Source: Turnera subulata (Eukaryota > Streptophyta > Magnoliopsida > Malpighiales > Passifloraceae). From it: a stretch of 64,000 nucleotides of DNA. Location: positions 1 to 64,000 of the forward strand of contig JAKUCV010002163.1 in NCBI GenBank assembly GCA_028386065.3, given 5' to 3'. A program made the position numbers and the translations under genes. A model generated the notes under the pieces. It made no database searches and was not told the origin of the DNA. It saw only the letters and a list, made by a program, of their open reading frames with translations. Shown piece after piece: positions 1 through 15,692 of the stretch (position 1 is the first letter of the stretch; each line of letters opens with the position of its first letter).

Positions 1-316
1 CTATCGACATACATATAACGTTCCATGTAGCGTTCTTATGTGGGTCGGTCCGGTCAACAAGATCCCCATCTTGTACCCGTATGTAGAATTCGTAACTCAT
101 ACAATCCTCAACATACGCTAGTCTTATTTTATTATTACAACCCAACCATAATAATAAACGACTAGGGACTTTTAAGAATATACATATCAAATACATATAT
201 ACTAGGGTTATATATATGTGCAAGAGATTATCTCATAATCATATATAGGCATAACCTCAAATATGTATACATGAATACAATCATCCATAGATTGGCTTTT
301 GGGCATATTACTAACA
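1..316. mobile_element. Partial LTR (end of an LTR retrotransposon or solo LTR)
   Basis: The first 316 bases closely match the last ~315 bases of the complete solo LTR at 60944-62400, ending in the same ...ACTAACA. Here the LTR end interrupts the LINE pseudogene, whose reading frame resumes at 317. The other LTR end and the second target-site copy lie outside the window, so solo LTR and full element cannot be told apart. Orientation is unknown because no coding region, primer-binding site or polypurine tract is visible. Confidence 0.8.
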
Positions 317-1561
317 GGAACTTGTTGAGTAGCGTGGGAGAGGAGATCACCATTGTCCCCTAACCATTGATCCATCCAAAATCTCGCATTTTTGCCGTTA
401 CCAATAACCCACGAGGAACCTTTCTGTAATGTAGGCCAGGCTTTGCATAACCCCCTCCAAATATGTGAACATTGCCTCCGTGGAGTCATACGTGGTATAA
501 AAGATTGGCCATCTCCATATTTGGCCTTCAGTAGGCGCACCCACAAGAGCTCAGGCTATGTGAGGAACTTCCAAGCTAACTTCACCAAGAAAGCTTCGTT
601 GGCTTGACGCATCGAATGCACCCCCAACCCACCGGCGTCTTTTGATTGGCAGACGGTATCCCATTTGACCAATGCCGGTTTCCGTTGCTCTTGGGTTGAG
701 CCCCAAAGGAACTATCTGGCTTTTGAGTCCACCTTATCAGTGATAGCATAGGGGAGAGCAAAGGTTTCCATCGAATAAGAAGGAATGGCCTGCAAAACAA
801 ATTTGACTAAAGTAAGTCTGCCAGCAAACAATAAAGAATTAATTTTCCAGCCTTTGAGCTTTTCATCGACTTTTTCAGTTATAAAACTAAAAGTTTTAGT
901 GCTACTACGACCATGTATAAGGGGGATTCCGAGATACTTCCCTAGATTGTCGGTAAGCGAGATGTCACACTTCCGGCTAATGGCTTTGGATAGGGGCTTA
1001 GACACGTTTTTGGAACAGAAAATGCAGGACTTGGGTCTGCTAACCCGCTGCCCCGAGCTAGCACAAAATTGTGCAAGGATATTGTTTATGACATTAGCTT
1101 GATCCAAACGAGCTTCTGCGAAAAACATATGGGAGAAAGATAAACCATCAAGACCTACTTTGATTGGTTTCCATAAATCAGACCCCACAGCTTGTACAAT
1201 CGCCTGCGAAAGACATTCAATACATAACACAAAAAGGTAAGGGGAAAGGGGATCTCCCCTGTCGTAGTCCACACGAAGGAGAGAAAGCATTAGTCTTCTC
1301 CCCATTCCATAATACCTGCATGGAACTAGAGGATAAACAGAATAAAACTAAAGAAATAAAATCATTAGGCAAACCAATGTCCTGGAGGGTATCCCTAACA
1401 AATTCCGATCGTATGCGATCATATGCTTTCTCCAAGTCCAATTTAATAGCCATGTAACCCTCCGAGCCAGTCTTAGTACACATGGTGTGTATGAGTTCTT
1501 GAACGATTGCGATCATATGCTTTCTCAAAGTCTTGTCGTTTTGCTGCAAGAGATTTTGCAA
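317..1561 (-). pseudogene. LINE (non-LTR) reverse transcriptase remnant
   Basis: Overlapping minus-strand frames translate to a plant LINE ORF2 C-terminal half. In order come an RT palm segment (IKLDLEKAYDRI) near 1450, the product-binding segment GLRQG and GDPLSPYLFVLCIE near 1240-1290, the position of the catalytic FADD motif near 1120, the thumb segment LGKYLGIPLIHG near 930, and the zf-RVT-like stretch (SSWVIGNGKNARFWMDQWL) near 360-420. At least three frame changes are needed to read through, and the catalytic FADD is changed to FAEA, so the copy is dead. It is cut at 316 by an LTR. No endonuclease domain or poly(A) tail is visible. Confidence 0.85.
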
Positions 1562-3020
1562 GTACCACTCTAACTAGATTGAGAGAACAAGGACTAACTA
1601 TGATTTATGAGTATGCTTATTAGCAATTTTTTTTTTTTGTTGAAAAGGAGTCTTTTCAAATAATCTATAAGATAGCACTTCTTTGATTATTAACTTTTTG
1701 GGCAATCTAGACTTCGACAATTAGAAGCTTCTGAAAAACAAAGACTTCGATAATTAGAAGTCCTAGTACGAGATTGACTTTAAAAATAAGCTGTAATAAG
1801 TATTGCTATCGAATAAATAAATATTAAATATTATAAAGTAAATCTTATTTTAATTCCAATATTAAAATGACACAAATTTTAATGAATTTTAGAATTTTAT
1901 TTCCGAGTTTAAGCCCGCATAATAAGGTTGGGCCACGGCATGAGGTCCCTAGGGCCCTGTAGCCTATAGGACTTAATGGCCCATGAAATGTGATACTTTA
2001 TTTATAATCCCTAATTAATGAGTTAATTATAATCCCATTCAATTTCGGGGTGATTGTTGGTGTAAAAATTTCCATCAGTCAAGGAAATGCAATTGGTTTA
2101 CTCATAAGTTTTTTGGACTTGACCAGTTCGGGTTGAGCTGTGTAAGTCTAAAGATAATCATATTCTTAATTCATGTATATTAACTTAAAACGCTAACTTG
2201 AGTGGCACGGAAGGATGTATACTTGGTTATGACTTATGAATCTTAAGATCCTTCAGCTAGATTAATTCACCTACTGGCTATATTTCTCCATCATCTCATC
2301 ACAAGTGGGCATCCTCCACATTGATTATTCCGTCATTGACAACCTTCTCTTCTGCATGTCCAATAAATATCCCTGGTACTATATGATTACACAAAAATGG
2401 AAGTCATCCTTGTAACAGAACAGATCAATCCCATGTTTCGTGTAGAATCAGAAAATAATGGCACATGTTACAATGTTATCACCAAACGTGCAGGCTAACT
2501 GCATCCAATGGAACAGTGTACATCACCACCAGACGCTACTTATGGCACATGTTAGTTGTAAGAGTACTTTTATCACATTCACATTAATGCTGCAAATCTA
2601 TAGCAACAAAATCCAGTTGTTGATCAGTAGTTAGCAGTTGCCGTCTTGATTGTGAGTGAGTTCTGATAGTACTTTTTTTTTTTCTAAAAAATCCTGTTTC
2701 GGATGCTCTTATAGCCCTTATGTACTTAACTGGTGTTGATCCTTTTGACAGACTAGTTGTGTATTAACTGATATAAGTCGCATAAGTAGTGGACCACTAA
2801 GCAGTAGCATATATGTGCGTAGTTTTATTGCATTTCATCTAACATGGTTGCACTTGAACCCCTGACATTGACTGATGAGTCTCAAGAATGTCCCCCCCCC
2901 TTAATGGGGACCAAGATGAGATGAATTATACTGGTTTAAAGAGCTTCACATGATGTATATTTCATTAACAACTTTTTCCTTCTGGAGAATAAATTTTGTA
3001 TTTGATAAGAGTATAAGCTT
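1562..3020. other. Spacer without recognised gene
   Basis: AT-rich sequence between the LINE remnant and the MADS-box gene. No supported coding region. A short direct repeat of about 20 bp (GACTTCGAYAATTAGAAG) occurs at about 1710 and 1744. The upstream regulatory region of the MADS-box gene should lie in the 3' half; no perfect CArG box (CC(A/T)6GG) was noticed by eye. Confidence 0.5.
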
Positions 3021-3026
3021 TTCCTT

Positions 3027-3034
3027 TATATAAA
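3027..3034 (+). promoter_or_regulatory. Possible TATA box of the PISTILLATA-like gene
   Basis: TATATAAA lies 52 nt before the ATG of the MADS-box frame. If used, the 5' UTR would be only about 20 nt. The element could be fortuitous in AT-rich DNA, or show that a retrocopy acquired or kept a core promoter. Confidence 0.3.
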
Positions 3035-3078
3035 GATAAGAAGAAGAGGGTTAATTTGTTGTTGTGTGAAGATATTAG

Positions 3079-3732
3079 ATGGGGAGAGGCAAGATTGAGA
3101 TCAAGAGGATTGAGAACTCAAGCAACAGGCAGGTGACTTACTCAAAGAGGAGGAATGGGATGATCAAGAAAGCCAAGGAGATCTCGGTCCTATGTGATGC
3201 TAAAGTTTCCCTACTGATGTTTGCTAGCTCAGGGAAGATGCATGAGTACTGCAGCCCTTCTACTTCTCTGGAGGAAATGTTAGAAAGTTATCAGAAACAG
3301 TCTGCAGGTAACAACAGACTGTGGGATGCTAAGCATGAGACCCTGAACGATGAGATTATCAGAATCAAGAAGGAAAATGACGCATTGCAGGTTGAACTCA
3401 GGCACCTGAAAGGGGAAGAGAAAGCATCTTTGCACCACAGTGAGCTCATCTCCATTGTGGATGCACTTGAAAATGGACTTGCTAGTGTTCGTGAGAAGCC
3501 GTGGGATTACTACAGGATGATTGAGAGAAGTACTCAGGTTTTGGAGGAGGAGGGTAAGCGCCTCGGCTTTATTCTGCAGCAACAACAAGAGAATACGGCT
3601 GTGGAAGAAGAGGATAAAAGAGAGATGGATAATGCTTATGGTCAGGAGAAATTGAGTGAGTACAACTCCTCTATACCTTTTCCCTTTGTGCTGCAGCCTA
3701 CTCATCAGCCCAATTTGGAGAAGAGGATGTAA
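3079..3732 (+). CDS. PI-like: PISTILLATA/GLOBOSA-like MADS-box transcription factor, intronless
   Basis: A single uninterrupted 217-codon frame encodes a complete MIKC MADS protein. Residues 1-60 form the MADS DNA-binding domain (MGRGKIEIKRIENSSNRQVT start), followed by the I region, a K domain with the PI signature KHETLNDEI...RIKKEND and ELRHLKGE (about 88-115), and a C-terminal PI motif (IPFPFVLQP..QPNLE, about 199-215). PI/GLO proteins heterodimerise with AP3/DEF proteins to specify petals and stamens. Family length is about 208-215 aa, so this is full length. PI genes normally have seven exons; here all exon junctions are fused, which points to a processed retrocopy. No clear poly(A) tract or flanking duplication was found, so the insertion would be old. 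C-terminal half is more diverged from typical PI than the MADS domain. Intact frame suggests it may still be functional. Confidence 0.9.
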   Translation: MGRGKIEIKRIENSSNRQVTYSKRRNGMIKKAKEISVLCDAKVSLLMFASSGKMHEYCSPSTSLEEMLESYQKQSAGNNRLWDAKHETLNDEIIRIKKENDALQVELRHLKGEEKASLHHSELISIVDALENGLASVREKPWDYYRMIERSTQVLEEEGKRLGFILQQQQENTAVEEEDKREMDNAYGQEKLSEYNSSIPFPFVLQPTHQPNLEKRM

Positions 3733-4554
3733 AGATTGATCACTTTTATGTATGTCTTCCATATCTTGTTTATGGTATCAAAGACACACTAGCTAGCTAT
3801 GCTTTCTTAAATCTAAAAGTGTTCCAGGAATTGGCCTCGAATTTGTATTCTTTAACTTCATCAGCTATCAATCCATGATCTACGAAAACTTGCATTGAGA
3901 AATTCTTGTTTGTTTTACATGGTAATTGAAACTATGACATTGTATCCGAGTATTGATCATCTACCTCTCTCAAACACAGATGGAAAACTGTAAACTTTCA
4001 CTCCCACTCCTTTCTGTTGCTGTAAATCTAAATCTTTATATTTCACAAATGAAATTTTTTTGCACAAATGCAACACTTGGTTTATCCATTGTTTGGAGGA
4101 TGGGCGGAGAATCACTTCAGAGATGACTCTTGGACCTTTATAATGCCTATTTTTCACATCATACGTTGATGTGAAATTCATTGGTGAAATATAAGTTTCT
4201 GTCACAATTTCTATTCAAGAATCTGGTGCATCCAATTTATATTGCTACTTAAGTACTCTTTTTGGCCTGATACTGATCTACTGGTGCCTATTGCAGATTT
4301 GCAGACATGGTGACTTTCTGTCCTGCATAATTTTCGCGGCACCAATTGTCTGCAGTTGTTTCCTTGCCTATAACACTTGACTGGCAATTGTCACATTTGC
4401 AAATTATTTTGCATTGCAAGAATTATAAAGAACACCACTAATTCTCATTACAAGGAGACAGGGTGAAGTTACAAACACAACACAGAGACGAACACCTATT
4501 GCCATCACAAAGGGCAGCACATTGAATAAATTACAAACTATATAACAAGACTTA
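3733..4554. other. Intergenic between convergent MADS-box gene and BAGP1-like pseudogene
   Basis: Contains the presumed 3' UTR of the PISTILLATA-like gene and the 3' flank of the minus-strand BAGP1-like pseudogene. An 82-codon minus-strand open frame at 3957-4205 has no recognisable motif and is not called. Confidence 0.4.
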
Positions 4555-10000
<5,446 letters not shown>

Positions 10001-10145
10001 TTATTTTGCTCCAAAAGGGCAACTGCAGACAAGTCAATCAAAAACTTTCACAAATTTTACCTGAAGCAACAGAGAAAGTACAAGTAGAACACTGTTTGAA
10101 ACTGAAATGCTGAACCTCATCAAGCTTAAGTATTAACAAGAGAAG

Positions 10146-10760
10146 ATTTTAGGTTGTGTGTGAGGAAGATGAGGTCTTCGCCGGCGAGAGAGGGGAAGAG
10201 GTAGTGTGGGTGTTGGCGAGAGGAAGAAACAGGGGAGGTGGTTCGGCGCAAAATCGAAAAGAGATTAAGAGGGATAAGAATATAAAAGAGGAAGAGAAGG
10301 TGGGGGACATAGCCGTTGCAGAAGCGGCGGCTGGGTGGAGAGGCAACGGTAGGGAAGGAAGAAAAAGAAAAGTGGAGGAGAAAAAGAAAGAAGAAAGTGG
10401 GGAAGAAAGAAAAGAAAAAGAAAAGAAAGGGAAGGCGTCGCGGGTGGGCTTGACCTAGCTAGCCAGACGACGCGTCGTCTGGTCTGGCTTGGTCAACCCG
10501 ACCGGTTGATTTTTTTTTTTTTTAAAACCTTCAAAACGACGTAGTTTCAATCGAAGACTCGACAAGACCCGTGTTTCATCCCGAAACAAATTTCGATATC
10601 AACGAAACCCGAAGCATGAGAAATCCCAACTGGAAATTGACGCTTCCAAGGAAAAATAATTTATTTCCTCGACTAAAACTCGAAAATACCTCAAGGGTAA
10701 AATTGGAATAAAATTCCGAAAAAATCCGTGAATCAAATTATAAAAATCTGGGGCGTTACA
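10146..10760 (-). mobile_element. Truncated chromovirus-type LTR
   Basis: Read on the minus strand from 10760 this begins TGTAACGCCCC and follows the same layout as the LTR of element E (53479): an AT-rich start, 'ATTTTACCC..GAGG', 'AAACTACGTCGTTTTGA', a poly(A) tract, a palindrome, then a TTTTCTT-rich tract. Only about 615 bp of what should be a 3-kb LTR remain. The LTR start abuts Copia sequence exactly at 10760/10761, suggesting it inserted into that Copia element; the other end abuts the truncated BAGP1-like gene, so a deletion or rearrangement removed the remainder. Confidence 0.75.
10463..10482. repeat. Perfect 20-bp palindrome inside the LTR
   Basis: CCAGACGACGCGTCGTCTGG reads the same on both strands and lies between two stretches of further partial inverted symmetry. 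It sits where the related LTR of element E has only weak symmetry. Confidence 0.9.
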
Positions 10761-12933
10761 TGGCAAATTCATCAAAGGTAATATCCCTGCTGATAATAGT
10801 CTTCTTTGCCTCTAGACACCAAAGACGGTATCCCTTCACTCCAGCATTAAGACCCATAAATAGAGCCTTCTTTGCTCGTGGATCTAACTTTGATTCATTT
10901 AAATGGTAATATGCAGTGGAGCCACACACACGCAAAGAATCATAATCTGTAGCAGGTTTCCCAGACCATACCTCCAAAGGGGTCTTGCCACCTAAAGCAG
11001 AATGTGGCAACCGATTAACAAGATGTTGAGCATATGTCACAGCCTCAGCCCAAAAAATTTCTGCATAGCCCAACATTAGACAGCATACAACGAACTTTCT
11101 CCACCAATGTCTTGTTCATACGCTCTGACACTCCGTTCTGCGGTGGTGTTTTTCTGACTGTGAAGTGCCTAACTATGCCACAATCTTGGCATATCTTCAA
11201 GAAAGGATCACTCGTATATTCTCCACCATTGTCTGTTTGGAGAACTTTAATCTTTCTTCCTGTCTGGTTTTCAATCTGAGTTTTCCATTTAAGAAAAATC
11301 CCAAGCACTTCATCCTTCTTCTTCATTGTAAATACCCACACTCTTCTGGAAAAATCATCAACAAAGGTGACAAAATAGTGCCTACCTCCAAGAGATGGAG
11401 TCTTGGAAGGTCCCCACACATCTGAATGCACATAGTCCAAAATCCCCTTGGTATTATGGATAGCAGTGCCAAACTTCACTCTCCGTTGCTTTCCCAGAAC
11501 ACAATGCTCACAAAATTCCAATTTGCAAGTCTTTGTACCTTTCAAGAATCCCTACTTGGCAAGAATCTACAAAGATTTTTCACCAGCATGTCCCAAACGC
11601 ATATGCCATAGCTTTGTTGCCTCTGCTTCCTTCTTGCTTCCAGAAGTTACTGCTGCAACTGCCCCAATTACTGTACTACCTTGATAGTAATACAGATTAT
11701 TCTTCCTCACACCTTTTATCATCACCAATGCTCCTGATGTTGCTTTAAGAATTCCATCTCGGATAGTGACAACTAGGCCTTTTGATTCTAAAGCCCCCAA
11801 AGAAATGAGATTCTTCTTCAACTCTGGAACATATCGAACATCTCTCAAAATTCTGGTGGATCCATCATGATTTTTCAGCTTGATTGAACCTATCCTGACT
11901 GTTTTACATGGATTGTCATTGCCCATGAAAACAACCCCGCAATTGAGCTCTTCAAGGTTAAAGAACCATTCCCGAATGGGGCACATATGGTAGGTGCAAC
12001 CAGAATCCAAAATCCACTCATCAACATGTGATGTTGAAGGTGAAGCAACTAAAGAAGTGTCTGACTCTGCATCACTCTTGCATTCTGCAACATTTGCATC
12101 TTGTGGAGTCTTTCCCTTCTTTTTCAACTTCGGACAGTCTTTCTTCCAATGCCCTTTCTCATGACAAAAGGCACACTCATCTTTGGCAACTTTGCTTCTC
12201 GACTTGGATCTTCCTCTTCTCCCCTTTGACTGGCTTTGCTGTCGTCCTCTACCCACTAAAGCTTCATCTGCTGCAGTTGCTTTGCTCTTCATTTTGTCCT
12301 GCTGTCTCAACTCATGACTGTACAAAGCCGAACATACAGCCTCTAAGGATACATTCTCCTTCCCATGGAGTAATGTTGTCTCCAAGTGCTCGAACTCTTC
12401 GGGAAGAGAAGATAACAGCATCAAAGCCAAGTCTTTATCTTCAAATATAACATCCAAATTGAACAGGTCTGCTACTAACTTTTTAAACAAAGTGATGTGT
12501 TCATTCATCATAGAACCTGGTCGATACTCGAACCGGAACAATCTCTTCTTTATCAGAAGCTTATTCTGACCACTCTTCTTCAGGAAAGTGTCTTCCAATG
12601 CCTTCCACAGTTTGTGTGCAGAAACTTCATTTTTGAATTCATATTTCTGCTCCCTGGACAAGCATGATCGAATTGTTCCGCACGCCAACTTGTTTACATC
12701 CACTCCTTGTCATTGATATCGTCAGGTTTCTCTTCTTCAATAGCAACATCAAGTCCCTGCTGGAATAGCGAGTCAAAAACCTCACACTGCCACATGCCAA
12801 AATGACTGGTACCGTCAAATATCTCCACAACAAGCTTCGAACTAGATACTGGGATCCTCGACCATCTGGATGTGGAAGCCATCTCTCCTGACTGTGTACT
12901 TGATGTAGCCTGTTTTGAACCTGCTTCCGCCAT
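10761..12933 (-). pseudogene. Copia-1 gag-protease-integrase, broken frame
   Basis: Starts at ATG 12933 with an alanine/serine-rich N-terminus. It then shows the Copia gag (UBN2-type) region (LVVEIFDGT..FGMWQCEV), an intact CCHC zinc knuckle (CAFCHEKGHWKKDC) near 12140-12180, protease active site (LDSGCTYHM) near 12000, the GAG-pre-integrase box (LWHMRLGHAGEKSL), integrase D-D-E residues (VDDFSRRVW, QTDNGGEY, QNGVSERMNKT) and KKALFMGLNAGVKGYRL near the truncation. Three frame breaks are seen: near 12700, near 11560 and near 11060. Compared with Copia-2 it keeps the zinc knuckle that Copia-2 lost. It is non-functional. Confidence 0.88.
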
Positions 12934-13030
12934 TACAAAATCAAAAGATAGTATTCAACAATTTCAAATAGCCAAAGGAAGAACCTTCGGCTCCGCTACC
13001 ACTTGTTGGGAAAACTCGGGTAATTTCCCC
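10761..13030 (-). mobile_element. Copia-1: truncated Tork/Tnt1-like Copia element
   Basis: Minus-strand fragment running from about 25 bp of 5' LTR edge (13004-13030, starting TGTTGGG as in Copia-2), through a primer-binding site (TGGTAGCGGAGCC on the minus strand), gag and protease to the end of the integrase. It stops at 10761, where a chromovirus LTR begins; RT, RNase H and the 3' LTR are missing. The rest of the 5' LTR is not recognisable beyond about 13030. Confidence 0.85.
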
Positions 13031-14163
13031 AACATCAAGTACATTCTTAATCAGCACCCACCTAAATTCAAGTAGATATTGAATAAACTGTCAGAGACCA
13101 TACAAAGAGTATCAGTTTTTTTGTCAAAACAGTTATTTTGCAATCTTTGAAGATAAGATGAGAATTTGCCATGATTTAGTTTCTGTATAAAATGTGAAAG
13201 GTGTATATAGCAGAATCCCAATCTTGATGGCCAAAAGATCATATGAGCAATTTAACATGAAAATACACACATTCCAAATTAATAAAATAAAATAACCAAT
13301 TATAAAAGGCGTGTAATTAAATCATCAGAATCAGGTGCACTGTAATTTGAAGAGGCGTCCGTTTCAAGACAAAACAGAACAGGATTCTACGAATAAGGTA
13401 CAAAGTCGAATGTTGTTTCTGTAAAAAAAAGGTGGTTAAATTTACGTGTACCCTGTCATGGTATATATTAAAAGAATCCAATCCAGTATAACCTTTGGCA
13501 TGTTCACCATTTGCAAGTAATACTAGAAATATAACAATTGACAAAGTCCTAGAGTCAGCATCTGATGAGTACTTGTTTACTCTAAGACTTTTTATTGTAT
13601 GGGCCGCCCATATGTAATAGAGAGCCGGAAAGTTAGAAGAGGGGTGAGCCAAAATTGTTTACTTTTTTAATAAAGTTTCTCAAAGTAGTTGTTTTCTTTA
13701 GAGAATCGCAATCGTTCTTTGTCAATACGGCTAGGGGAGAGCATTTGGGCAATTTGGTTCGGACATCCTTAATTTAGTTTAGTCTTTGGGCTGACCAAAT
13801 TGCTCTGAGGGTGTCCGTACCAATGTCCAAACTTAGATTGTTCAAATACCAAATAAATTGAAATATTTTGGTCCGGACACCCTTTGCCCAAATTGCCCAA
13901 ATTGCAAAACAACAGAAAAAGAAATTGTAAAAAAGAAGGAAATCCAGCAAATTCATAAATTCAAATTGAAGTTGTGCATGCCCAATTGCCCACCATAAAT
14001 CCTTACGACCCGATAACAGAGGAATCAAACTAGAAGTCACTGAGGTTAACTACATGATCCCCCAACAAACCTCTTAAGCGAAAACTTTTGAAACGGATAA
14101 CTTCCTTTGGTATTTTACATGCCCAAACTTTTCCCAAACTCATTTTCCGTTAATTTTTTTTTG
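13031..14163. other. Spacer between Copia-1 and the Mutator-like element
   Basis: No supported gene. Contains a possible fold-back repeat at 13746-13905; otherwise nothing recognised. Confidence 0.5.
13746..13905. repeat. Possible fold-back repeat (MITE-like)
   Basis: TTGGGCAATTTGG..CGGACA at the left is imperfectly complementary to GGTCCGGACACCC..CCCAAATTGCCCAA at the right, giving a roughly 160-bp fold-back. No target-site duplication was established. Confidence 0.35.
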
Positions 14164-14500
14164 GTGAATGCTTCGGTGCTGCCCCTTGTTGGGTATGCAC
14201 CAATACATACCCCACGTGTTGTTATGTGATAGGGCCACGTGGCAGTAATTTCTGGAAAATGAAAAAAACATTTTAAAAAAAATATCTATTTCTTTTTATG
14301 AGGTCCCTTAAGTCTTTCAAAGTTTACACCATACTCCTTACCGTTAACGCAATAAGTATTATATTGTTCCCTGTTAACAAAAACACAATTGAAGTTCTCT
14401 GTTTCAAATTTATCCCCAACTAACCAATTCCAAATCCCTTAATCCCTCGATTCATTTTCGTCTCCTTTCCTCTCCTCTCCTCTCCGCTCCTCGTATTGCG
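14164..14500 (+). repeat. Left inverted repeat of the Mutator-like element
   Basis: Pairs with 27814-27476 read on the minus strand. Shared landmarks in order: GTGAATR.TT.GGTGCTGCCCC, CAATACATACC, TGTGATAGGGCCACGT, AAATATCTATTTCTTTTTAT, TTGTTCCCTGTTAA and CTTTCCTCTCCTCTCCTCTCC. By eye roughly three quarters or more of positions agree. Confidence 0.8.
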
Positions 14501-15692
14501 ACACTGATGGCGGTTCCTTCCCCAACCTGTAAAAAGGAAAAAGTGATTATTCCCTGGAAACTGAAGAAGCATCCATTCGTGTTTGGAGTCTTGAGATGGA
14601 TGGATTTTGAGGTCCCTCTGTACTGGAATCATGCATACTTCAGGGTGATGTGGGTCGAATATTGAAGAGCCATTCTAAAAGGGAAAGGAAATAAAGAAAA
14701 ATCACAAACTAGTACAAAAAGAATTATGAACTAAAACGTTGAAATATTGGATTCTCACAAAAAAGATATGAGATATTGTTGTATATTGACTGCTTTCGAT
14801 GGAATTGGGTTCAGCTTATTCCACAGTTTTTATTCTGTTTTTTTTCTCCTATTAGCTATCGCTTCACAGAATCAGGAAAAAAAAAATCCCTGAGAAGAAA
14901 TGAAACAACTACGAGCTACAACAGAGCTAAAAATGAGTAACAATGAAGAGAAGATTATTCACTTACACCCTTCCAGTGAGGACCAGAAACACCATCTCTA
15001 TCCTCCCTTACATACTTTGCAGTTCAAATTCCAATGCATATATTGAAGGTTAAATCTTGTACATGTATATAGTAAACACAGAGAAAAAGCACAGGCTCTC
15101 TTTAAGCATTACCCTACTATGTTGAATAAAGTGATAAGAAAGAACAATAATACATCATTTATTTTCATGTGTTTTGATGAGGAGAAACATGTCGTGGCCC
15201 AAAGCTGCACGTAATTTCTCAGCTGTCAGGTCCTTTGGTTTCCCTTTCCCTTTTGCTAATCTACTTTTCTATCTGGTATAGTATTCTTTTGCTTAGTCAG
15301 TAATTAACATTAGATTCTTTAAAGAAAAAATTGCTATAGAAGTATGAAGAGAAATACAAATGAAAGATGTAATTTCACAGTCTCTTGTTTCTTTGCTGTT
15401 CAAGAAGCTAACAAGTGCCGGTAAGAACTTGTACAGGCAAACGCATATTTTAAAAAGGTGAGTGCACCAACTAGATTGGTAAACATGGATATGTGTAAGG
15501 AATCAATATGGGCCAATTGGCTCCTCCCAAGCCAGCCAAAGTGATTCCTTCTGCAACTCGTGATCCTGAACAACATAGCTAACCCACTTAAAGTCCTTTC
15601 ATTTGGAGTTTTGCGTTAAATCCAATTCCAATATTCTCAATTTTTGTTTGGGTCCTTTAAGAGAGGTCTATACTCATAATAACTCATTAAGC
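14501..15692. other. Left internal part of the Mutator-like element, no recognised gene
   Basis: Between the left inverted repeat and element A. A short plus-strand frame at about 14540-14660 (KVIIPWKLKKHPFVFGVLRW..) has no recognised relative and could be a captured exon or chance. The rest is AT-rich with no clear feature. Confidence 0.4.

Noticed and set aside
3957..4205. 82-codon minus-strand frame
   Set aside because: No recognised motif, no homologous exon of the neighbouring gene, in AT-rich spacer.
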